A stretch of DNA of 6,407 nucleotides, taken from NCBI GenBank assembly GCA_030617125.1, contig JAUWWA010000113.1:1-6407 (forward strand), read 5' to 3'. Below the pieces are notes generated by a model that saw only the letters and a list, made by a program, of their open reading frames with translations, did not search any database and had not been told where the DNA came from. Positions 1-4,103 of the stretch are shown piece after piece (position 1 is the first letter of the stretch; the number at the start of each line of letters is the position of its first letter). Made by a program: the position numbers and the translations under genes. This DNA is from Pirellulales bacterium (lineage in GTDB: Bacteria; Planctomycetota; Planctomycetia; Pirellulales; Thermoguttaceae).

Positions 1-1
1 G

Positions 2-706
2 ATCTGGCGCGAACCCGTGCGGATGAAGAAGCCCGTCGTCGCCAGCATGGGCGACGTCGCCGGCAGCGGCGGATACTACATCGCCATGGGCTGCGATCGG
101 ATCATCGCCGCGCCCGGCACCATCACCGGCTCGATCGGCGTGATCGGCGGCAAGCTGGTCCTCGGCGGGCTATATGAGAAGATCGGCATCACCACCGAAG
201 TGATCAGCCGCGGCGAGAATAGCGGCTCGCTCTCGCCGAGCAAGCCGTTCTCACCCGAAGAACGCGTGGCGTGGACGGCGCTGCTGAGGTCGACCTACTC
301 CCAGTTCGTTCGCAAGGCGGCCCAGGGGCGAAAGATGAACTACAAGGACCTCGACGCACTGGCCCAGGGTCGCATCTACACCGGACGCATGGCAGTAGCT
401 AACGGCCTGGTCGACGAGGTGGGCACGCTTCAGCACGCCATCGCCACGGCCAAAAAAGCCGCCGGGCTGAAAAAGGACGAGAAGGTCGAACTGCTGATTC
501 TGCCCCGTCCGAAGACGATCTTCGAACAGCTTTTCGGCGATCCGTCAGCCGAGTTGCAATCGGCTGCCGGTCTTGGCGTGAGCATCCCCGGATTGGCGTC
601 GACTGCGCCCGAGTTGCTTCGCGCCGCCCGCATGGCGAAACTCCTCCGCCGGCTGTTCAGCGAACCGACGCTGTTGTGGATGCCGTACGCGGTCGAGGTG
701 AAGTAA
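2..706 (+). CDS. sppA: Signal peptide peptidase SppA, long (67K-like) form, C-terminal part
   Basis: This is a membrane-anchored serine protease of the ClpP/crotonase-fold S49 family, which degrades leftover signal peptides at the cytoplasmic membrane. The gene starts before the window; an open frame runs from nt 2, so the GTG at 17 is only an internal codon. The S49 core is clear: KKPVVASMGDVAGSGGYY contains the nucleophile Ser (codon 65-67), followed by GSIGVIGGK, SPSKPFSPEE and RIYTGR..A..NGLVDEVG. The general-base Lys found about 50 residues after Ser in short SppA is absent here (the region reads ISRGENSGSLSPSK). This is expected of the long form, where Lys sits in the N-terminal half, which is not visible. 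The tail after about nt 470 is variable and ends WMPYAVEVK. The stop at 704-706 directly touches the higA stop on the other strand. Family call is firm; long form is an inference. Confidence 0.93.
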   Translation: MWREPVRMKKPVVASMGDVAGSGGYYIAMGCDRIIAAPGTITGSIGVIGGKLVLGGLYEKIGITTEVISRGENSGSLSPSKPFSPEERVAWTALLRSTYSQFVRKAAQGRKMNYKDLDALAQGRIYTGRMAVANGLVDEVGTLQHAIATAKKAAGLKKDEKVELLILPRPKTIFEQLFGDPSAELQSAAGLGVSIPGLASTAPELLRAARMAKLLRRLFSEPTLLWMPYAVEVK

Positions 707-1120
707 CTAAATGAACACACCTGGATCAACGTCGAAGTACTCCGCCAGCGCGCGGACGTCTGCGAGCGTGAGGTTCCGCTTGCTCGCGAGGACTTCCGAG
801 ATGGTCGACAGGGCAATGCCCGTTCCTTCGGCAACGCAGGTTTGAGAAACTCCCTTGGCGTCGATCAAGTGTTCCAGCGCGTCTGCTTCGGAGACGGCGT
901 CCATCGGATATGCTCGATCTTCGTACTCCTCAACCAACCTGGCCAGAATTTCCAGGTAGTCTCGTTCCTCGGAACACAGGTCTTCGCGGTCGAGCAAGGA
1001 ATTGACGACCTGATGCGCCTCGGTCATTTCCTTGTCGCAGCGGATAGGCTTGAGCGGGAACCTGTGGATGAGTTCCAGGTAAGGGTCTCGCCGCTGGTCG
1101 GAATCGGCAATTAGGGACAC
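707..1120 (-). CDS. higA: HigA-type antitoxin, XRE-family HTH regulator
   Basis: This is the antitoxin of a type II toxin-antitoxin pair, expected to bind HigB and repress the operon promoter as a dimer. With the GTG start at 1120 it has 137 residues. The N-terminal half is the helical HigA region (LIHRFPLKPI, then a charged stretch SEERDYLEILARLVEEYEDR, about 50-70). The C-terminal half is an XRE helix-turn-helix, about 83-130, with VSQTCVAEGTG and the likely recognition helix ALSTISEVLASKR, ending LAEYFDVDPGVFI. An upstream in-frame GTG at 1138 would add six residues. The 1120 start is preferred because a perfect AAGGAGGA lies six bases before it, inside the end of the toxin gene, giving a 10-nt overlap that suggests translational coupling. 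The order toxin-then-antitoxin is typical of hig modules. The stop (707-709) abuts the sppA stop with no gap. Confidence 0.92.
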   Translation of the reverse strand: MSLIADSDQRRDPYLELIHRFPLKPIRCDKEMTEAHQVVNSLLDREDLCSEERDYLEILARLVEEYEDRAYPMDAVSEADALEHLIDAKGVSQTCVAEGTGIALSTISEVLASKRNLTLADVRALAEYFDVDPGVFI

Positions 1121-1425
1121 TTGCAGTCCTCCTTCCACATTCCTCTGTCATATTCCGCATGCGTGAGCACGGCCCGTATCAAGACAATACCCCGGAACGT
1201 TTCCGTCGCGTAGTCGATTTTGACGATCAGGCGATACTTGTTTCCGCGGATGTTGAACACCACGCAGTTGCCCACCATGTCAGCCGATGAATACGTCGAC
1301 CGCACGTCGGCGAATTTCATCCACCGCTTCTTCCGGACGGTCTTCCACCATACATCCAGTGGTTTCTTCGCATCCGGGTGGTTCCTGGCAAACTCGTGTA
1401 GAGGCGGCCTTGCGATGATGTGCAT
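1111..1425 (-). CDS. higB: HigB-type mRNA interferase toxin
   Basis: This is the toxin of the pair, a RelE/HigB-fold endoribonuclease (HigB_toxin family, PF09907-like) that cuts mRNA, generally on the ribosome, when the antitoxin is degraded. It has 104 residues, the usual size. Family-typical segments are the start MHIIARPPLHEFARNHPDA (1-19), a central WWKTVRKKRWMKFADVRSTY, SADMVGN (48-53), then VFNIRGNKYRLIVKIDY (56-72) and RAVLTHAEYD (84-93). The last is the usual C-terminal strand with the conserved Thr-His. About ten extra residues (RGMWKEDCKCP) follow and contain the ribosome binding site of the antitoxin gene. Start ATG at 1425 is preceded by AAGGA six bases upstream. It is intact, with no frameshift or missing core segment, so the module is probably functional. 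Confidence 0.93.
   Translation of the reverse strand: MHIIARPPLHEFARNHPDAKKPLDVWWKTVRKKRWMKFADVRSTYSSADMVGNCVVFNIRGNKYRLIVKIDYATETFRGIVLIRAVLTHAEYDRGMWKEDCKCP
1130..1140 (-). promoter_or_regulatory. Ribosome binding site deciding the higA start
   Basis: Read on the minus strand, AAGGAGGA ends six bases before the GTG at 1120. It lies inside the higB codons for Trp-Lys-Glu-Asp. The alternative GTG at 1138 lies upstream of this sequence and has no comparable site, so the shorter antitoxin is favoured. Confidence 0.7.
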
Positions 1426-1451
1426 GCATTTTCCTTCACGCTTACCAATCC

Positions 1452-1480
1452 ATTATCTTCGCGCAGTGCCGAAATGTCAA
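1452..1480 (-). promoter_or_regulatory. Sigma-70 promoter of higBA
   Basis: On the minus strand a perfect -35 TTGACA (1480-1475) is followed by a 17-base spacer and a -10 GATAAT (1457-1452), five of six matches to consensus. Transcription would start near 1445, giving a leader of about 20 bases to the higB ATG at 1425. The spacer is bounded by TTCG and CGAA, a short inverted element that might be part of a HigA operator; this last point is weak. Confidence 0.75.
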
Positions 1481-1570
1481 GATGGCGCACGAAACTTCCC
1501 GCTCAAGGGTGGACAAGAAGATGGAGGACCGGTCCTTCCCCTTTATCAATACGTCAGGTAAGATACGGGT

Positions 1571-1636
1571 GTGGAGGAACCAAGCACGCCGCAGTTCGTG
1601 CTCCCGTGGATGCCCTGCGCGGTCGAGGTCAAACGA
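1571..1636 (+). repeat. Diverged copy of the sppA 3' end (relic)
   Basis: In one frame this stretch reads EEPSTPQFVLPWMPCAVEVK, close to the sppA C-terminus SEPTLLWMPYAVEVK. At the DNA level, 1606-1633 matches 676-703 at 24 of 28 positions. Three of the four differences are silent in the sppA frame and the fourth is Tyr to Cys. After the Lys codon the frame has no stop but runs on as out-of-frame nonsense through the membrane-protein gene. It is best read as the leftover end of a second sppA-like gene copy or of a duplicated segment. It forms an imperfect direct repeat with the true sppA end, bracketing higBA. It could also be a chance echo of a tail motif shared by unrelated genes, which is less likely. 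Confidence 0.55.
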
Positions 1637-1643
1637 CGGACCC

Positions 1644-2543
1644 ATGGAAAAGCAGTTGCCGATCATCGTCTTGGTCCCGGTGTTCGCGGTCGTCAACGTC
1701 ATTGCTGCGGCAATCGTCCCCCATGCTCGCGAACCCGTTCTCCCGGGTATTATGTTGGGCGTGCTTGCCGGAGAGTCCGGCCTGATAGCCATTTGGGCCG
1801 TTATCGGTCCCCAACCTTGGATGTCTCGTTTCTTGATCACGCAGGGACTTGCAATAGGGCTGTACCTCGCATTTCTATTCGGGCTGACGATAGCCGGACA
1901 CGGTCCACCGGCCAAGGTCATTGTGGTAGCGGTGCTTGTGTTCCCGTTGGTTCTTCTTTGCGTACAACTTCCCGTGTGGATCGCGAAGATCGCGATGGGG
2001 TGGCGGCTGGTCGGCGCCGGTTCGGAAGACCCCGCGCCGTCGATGTCACCAAGGCAGTTCGGCATCGAACATCTGCTTGGCGCAACGACCGTCGTGGCCG
2101 TGGCGATGGGACTGGCAAGCCTGGGCTTGCAGATCTTATCGGAAACCGGCGGCACCACAGGCGCGTGGACCGACCTACTCTGGACCTGCCTTGGCTTGAG
2201 TCTCTGGGGCGCCTTTGCCATGCTGCCGTGCATCTGGGCGGCACTTGTCGCGCGCAACCGCGCCGTTGGCGCCGTCATCATTGGGGTCTACACTGTGCTG
2301 CCTATGGTGACACTTTTCGTGCTCTCGCCGTTTTCCGGCCCTCCTATGTCACTTGGCCGGTTCCTGTTTCTCCAGATTTTCCATGCCGCCACCATGCTTG
2401 TGCTCATGGGCGGCCTGCACTACGCCAAGTTCTGGGGCTTCGAGTTGCTCCGTCCCGACGACGGCGAATATCGCATTACCCAGCAGCAACAGCAGGAACC
2501 CGCCGCGGCGCCAGCGGCTTCGTCCGACTTGGAGGAGCAGTAA
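1644..2543 (+). CDS. Polytopic membrane protein of unknown function (about 8 TM segments)
   Basis: I do not recognise a named family. The 299-residue product has about eight hydrophobic segments, at roughly 5-25, 35-55, 62-84, 92-116, 142-165, 178-203, 208-228 and 238-260, so it should be an integral cytoplasmic-membrane protein. A loop at 120-140 (GAGSEDPAPSMSPRQFGIEHLL) ends in the RQF-x-I/L-xx-LL pattern often seen just before a membrane segment in planctomycete proteins. The C-terminal tail (265-299) is soluble and low in complexity, with five consecutive Gln, an Ala/Pro stretch and an acidic end. ATG 1644 is chosen because the hydrophobic region starts at once after it; the frame extends upstream without coding character, and the ribosome binding site is weak. 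It converges on rpsR with 33 bases between the stops. No catalytic or transport motif is visible. Confidence 0.8.
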   Translation: MEKQLPIIVLVPVFAVVNVIAAAIVPHAREPVLPGIMLGVLAGESGLIAIWAVIGPQPWMSRFLITQGLAIGLYLAFLFGLTIAGHGPPAKVIVVAVLVFPLVLLCVQLPVWIAKIAMGWRLVGAGSEDPAPSMSPRQFGIEHLLGATTVVAVAMGLASLGLQILSETGGTTGAWTDLLWTCLGLSLWGAFAMLPCIWAALVARNRAVGAVIIGVYTVLPMVTLFVLSPFSGPPMSLGRFLFLQIFHAATMLVLMGGLHYAKFWGFELLRPDDGEYRITQQQQQEPAAAPAASSDLEEQ

Positions 2544-2576
2544 ACGAGGGCGAGACAATCCCCGCGCCGCGCCGGA

Positions 2577-2852
2577 CTACTCGCCGGTGTACGACATCAG
2601 CGCCATGAATCTTGCGCGCTTGATCGCCTTGGTCACGGCGTGCTGGCTTGCGGCCGTGCAGCCGTTCTTGCGGCGGCCGATGATCTTGCCCTGCCGGTTG
2701 GTGAGCTTTCTCAGCAGGTCGACGTCCTTGTAGTCGACGTACATGGGTCGCGGCCGCTGCCCGTCGACGAAGATCGGATCCTTCTTCTTGGTGCGTATTT
2801 TCGCCTTGGCCCGGCGCTTGGTGGGCCGATTGAACTGCATTCGCCTTGCCAT
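2577..2852 (-). CDS. rpsR: 30S ribosomal protein bS18, solitary gene
   Basis: bS18 binds 16S rRNA with bS6 in the platform of the small subunit. The 91-residue product shows the family core: VDYKDVDLLRKL (39-50), GKIIGRRKNG (55-64) and KAIKRARFMAL (75-85), with a very basic N-terminal extension (MARRMQFNRPTKRRAKAKIR). The usual rRNA-contacting stretch TGTRxxxQR is altered to NGCTAASQH, so it is a divergent version. The start at 2852 is preferred over the longer upstream frame because AGGA lies a few bases ahead and the product then begins MARR as in most S18. It stands alone and divergent from the next gene, not in the common rpsF-ssb-rpsR-rplI cluster. It could be the only copy, relocated, or a second paralogue. 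A structured leader and a plausible promoter lie upstream. Confidence 0.93.
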   Translation of the reverse strand: MARRMQFNRPTKRRAKAKIRTKKKDPIFVDGQRPRPMYVDYKDVDLLRKLTNRQGKIIGRRKNGCTAASQHAVTKAIKRARFMALMSYTGE

Positions 2853-2877
2853 ACGCTTTTCCTGGTAAGCGGTCGGT

Positions 2878-2926
2878 CGCTGGGCACGCCCGGGAGCAAG
2901 CAAGCTTGGAAGGTCTGCTCCCAGCG
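2878..2926 (-). promoter_or_regulatory. Predicted structured leader of rpsR (three-way junction)
   Basis: In the transcript of rpsR, three helices fit together with no unpaired base at the junction. The closing stem pairs CGCT (2926-2923) with AGCG (2881-2878). One arm pairs GGGAGCA (2922-2916) with TGCTCCC (2898-2892) around a 17-base loop. The second arm pairs GGG (2891-2889) with CCC (2884-2882) around CGTG. An alternative pairing, CGCTGGG with CCCAGCG, would exclude the arms, so a switch is conceivable. It ends 26 bases before the ATG and begins at the predicted transcript start. Autoregulation by bS18 is an inference; known S6:S18 leader motifs exist, but I cannot show that this is one. 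Confidence 0.45.
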
Positions 2927-2934
2927 AACCTTTA

Positions 2935-2962
2935 AGTTTATCAGAAATCGGCCGCGCGGCAA
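2935..2962 (-). promoter_or_regulatory. Possible sigma-70 promoter of rpsR
   Basis: On the minus strand TTGCCG (2962-2957, four of six) is followed by a 16-base spacer and TAAACT (2940-2935, four of six). The predicted start near 2928 would place the first transcribed bases right at the foot of the leader structure, which supports the assignment. The match itself is only moderate. Confidence 0.4.
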
Positions 2963-3073
2963 AGTGGGGTCCGCAGTGGTTGCTCGGAAAGCCTGAAAAC
3001 ACGCAGGCCCCCGGCCGATTGGGGGGCTCGATTCGCCATAATATGGGGTCTACGTTCACAGGTTTGGTCATGG

Positions 3074-3102
3074 TTTACCACGGAACGGCTTCCTGCTACA
3101 AT
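3074..3102 (+). promoter_or_regulatory. Sigma-70 promoter of the small protein/Hsp70 unit
   Basis: TTTACC (four of six) is followed by exactly 17 bases and TACAAT (five of six). The start would lie near 3109, about 70 bases ahead of the ATG at 3179. It is the best plus-strand promoter in the divergent rpsR/small-gene interval. Confidence 0.5.
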
Positions 3103-3178
3103 CCCGGTGCGCCCGGATGCCGCATGGGGCATCGAGGAATTGCGCCGCACGTACACCATTCACGATGGAGATACCATC

Positions 3179-3349
3179 ATGAAGATCGAACGCGTCTTCG
3201 AGGTCGAGAAGGAAACGAAGAACACCATTCGGTATTCCGAAGTGGCGGAGGGCCAGCCTCCGGTCATCGGGACCATCTACGTCCAGAAATGGGCGCTGAC
3301 GGGGATCCCGAAGCAAGTCAAAGTGACGCTGGAGGTGGAAGACGAATGA
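3179..3349 (+). CDS. Small conserved-looking beta-rich protein of unknown function (56 aa)
   Basis: The product alternates charged and hydrophobic residues (MKIERVFEVEKETKNTIRYS, then PPVIGTIYVQKWAL and KQVKVTLEVEDE), as expected of a small all-beta, soluble acidic protein. It has no signal peptide or membrane segment. From memory, the pattern KETKNTIRY...IGT(I/L)YVQK...L.V.(I/L) recurs in short uncharacterised bacterial proteins, including planctomycete ones; I cannot name a function. ATG 3179 is chosen over the upstream GTG at 3107 because GGAG lies eight bases ahead and the similarity begins there. The last bases (ATGA, 3346-3349) overlap the start of the Hsp70-like gene, so the two were probably translated together and the small protein may be a partner of that ATPase. 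This gene is intact although its neighbour is broken. Confidence 0.8.
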   Translation: MKIERVFEVEKETKNTIRYSEVAEGQPPVIGTIYVQKWALTGIPKQVKVTLEVEDE

Positions 3350-3662
3350 CGGTCTGGCAACGCGGAAGCCCGAAGTCCCCGTGAGAACGTCCCCGCCCGC
3401 TATGTCGTCGGCATCGACCTGGGCACGACGAACTCGGCGGTCACGCTCGTCGACACGCAGCAGTCGCCTTGGGGGGTGAGCACTTTTACGGCGCCGCAAT
3501 TGGCGGCGCCCGGGGTGGTCGAAGCAAGGGAGACCTTGCCATCGTTTCACTATCAGCCCGGCGAGCGGGAAATCGAGCCTCGCGCACTTCTTTGATCACA
3601 ACGCGCCGGCGCAGGGCTTGGTTTTCGGCGAATCATTGCCCAAGGGCCTGCGGTTGAGGTAG
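3346..3662 (+). pseudogene. Broken Hsp70/DnaK-like gene: N-terminal fragment plus possible C-terminal scrap
   Basis: The segment 3398-3592 encodes RYVVGIDLGTTNSAVTLVD, the first phosphate-binding loop of the actin-like ATPase of Hsp70 proteins, then PQLAAPGVVEARETLPSFHY, typical of the divergent Hsp70 proteins of planctomycetes. A full gene of this type is several hundred codons long. Here the only sensible start, ATG at 3346 overlapping the small gene's stop, is in another frame; removing one C from the run at 3377-3380 joins the two. The frame ends at TGA 3593-3595. Right after, in a third frame, HFFDHNAPAQGLVFGESLPK and GLRLR precede a TAG at 3660-3662 and read like real coding sequence. 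They may be the last codons of the same gene joined by an internal deletion, though this last link rests on resemblance only. The product would lack nearly all of the ATPase and the substrate domain. Confidence 0.75.
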
Positions 3663-3680
3663 ATGCGGAAGGATGTGAGG

Positions 3681-3740
3681 ATGAAGGATGAAGTTGGCTT
3701 TCATGGTTTTCCCTTTTTTCCATGCTCCTTCACCCTTCAT
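3681..3740. repeat. Inverted repeat built of GGATGA-type units
   Basis: ATGAAGGATGAAG (3681-3693) and CTTCACCCTTCAT (3728-3740) are inverted copies, 12 of 13 positions matching, with a 34-base loop. The left side continues upstream as a run of AGGATGA-like heptamers from about 3669. It directly follows the broken Hsp70 gene and could act as a hairpin or be part of a dispersed genomic repeat. Confidence 0.5.
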
Positions 3741-3749
3741 TATTCATCA

Positions 3750-3809
3750 TCCCTTCTTCCTCCTTCCCCCCTCCTTCTTCCCTTTCCCCCTTTCTTTTCC
3801 TCTTTTCCT
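3750..3809. repeat. 60-nt pure pyrimidine tract with perfect mirror repeat
   Basis: All 60 bases are C or T on the plus strand. CCCTTCTTCCTC (3751-3762) and CTCCTTCTTCCC (3771-3782) are exact mirror images around an 8-base centre (CTTCCCCC). A second mirror, CTTTCCCCCTTTC, lies at 3782-3794. Such polypurine/polypyrimidine mirror repeats can form intramolecular triplex (H-DNA). The open frames crossing it encode only Phe/Pro/Ser/Leu runs and are not genes. Confidence 0.8.
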
Positions 3810-3873
3810 ATTTTATACATGCCCTGCGAACGGCTGTGTGGTTGCGAAGTTGCGAAAAGCCGGAAATTTGGCC

Positions 3874-3902
3874 GTGACACGAGTTCCTGCCATCGGTACA
3901 AT
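3874..3902 (+). promoter_or_regulatory. Sigma-70 promoter of the E1-E2 operon
   Basis: GTGACA (3874-3879, five of six) and TACAAT (3897-3902, five of six) are separated by exactly 17 bases. Transcription would begin near 3909, leaving a leader of about 195 bases ahead of the E1 start codon at 4104. Confidence 0.6.
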
Positions 3903-4103
3903 TCCGACCGACAACGATCTTCTCTTCCGGTGCCGGGAGCGTCTCCGACACAAGCAAGTCCTCGCCGACGGCTTGCAGAGATTCGTTAGAAATGCTATGC
4001 CACGGAAGGTGGCGGCTAGAAGGTCGGCTCTCTCTGGTCGGCTGATAAGCTGGGCAACCTTGTTACCACCACAACCGTACCGGATTGATCGAGGGACCGG
4101 TCA

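Larger units (their letters stand above)
1426..1643. other. Intergenic region between higB and the membrane protein gene
   Basis: These 218 bases hold the higBA promoter (minus strand) and the sppA-tail relic (plus strand). They also hold a perfect 12-bp palindrome, AGGACCGGTCCT (1525-1536), a possible operator. A weak plus-strand -10 (TAAGAT, 1559-1564) has no good -35 at the right distance, so the promoter of the membrane-protein gene is not settled. No further gene is visible; the open frame reaching back to 1482 has no coding character before 1644. Confidence 0.5.
2853..3178. other. Divergent intergenic region between rpsR and the 56-residue gene
   Basis: Besides the two promoters and the rpsR leader, this interval holds two adjacent hairpins. 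They are GCCTG/CAGGC (2991-2995 with 3004-3008) and GCCCCC/GGGGGC (3007-3012 with 3022-3027); they share bases and cannot both form fully. An 11-bp palindrome CCATAATATGG (3036-3046) lies about 30 bases ahead of the plus-strand -35 and could be an operator. No tRNA or other RNA gene is recognised. Confidence 0.4.
3663..4103. other. Long intergenic region before the E1 gene
   Basis: These 441 bases hold the inverted repeat and pyrimidine tract, the E1 promoter at 3874-3902 and its leader. The leader (about 3909-4103) contains a short direct repeat GTCGGC (4022-4027 and 4037-4042 region). It also contains a small hairpin, ACCGG/CCGGT (4079-4083 with 4097-4101), that places the GAGGGA ribosome binding site in its loop. 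No thiamine-pyrophosphate riboswitch core, tRNA or convincing small gene was found. Confidence 0.5.

Noticed and set aside
1442..2281. Minus-strand open frame across the membrane-protein gene
   Set aside because: Low-complexity Thr/Ala/Pro composition with no motif; the plus strand has a coherent membrane topology.
1571..2608. Long plus-strand open frame starting in the sppA-tail relic
   Set aside because: After the first 22 codons it is Arg/His/Pro-rich nonsense running out of frame over the membrane-protein gene.
3007..3027. GC-rich hairpin GCCCCC/GGGGGC as an intrinsic terminator
   Set aside because: No T run follows on the plus strand, and on the minus strand there is no upstream gene that would need a terminator.
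3020..3040. T-arm-like GGCTCGATTCGCC suggesting a tRNA
   Set aside because: No matching acceptor, D or anticodon arms in the flanks.
3490..3510. Hairpin GGCGCCGC/GCGGCGCC in the Hsp70 remnant
   Set aside because: It falls in conserved codons (TAPQLAAPG) and has no T tract; probably a by-product of Ala/Pro codons in GC-rich DNA.
3909..4103. Thiamine-pyrophosphate riboswitch ahead of the E1 gene
   Set aside because: The conserved CTGAGA and related core elements are absent; E1 uses the cofactor but does not make it.
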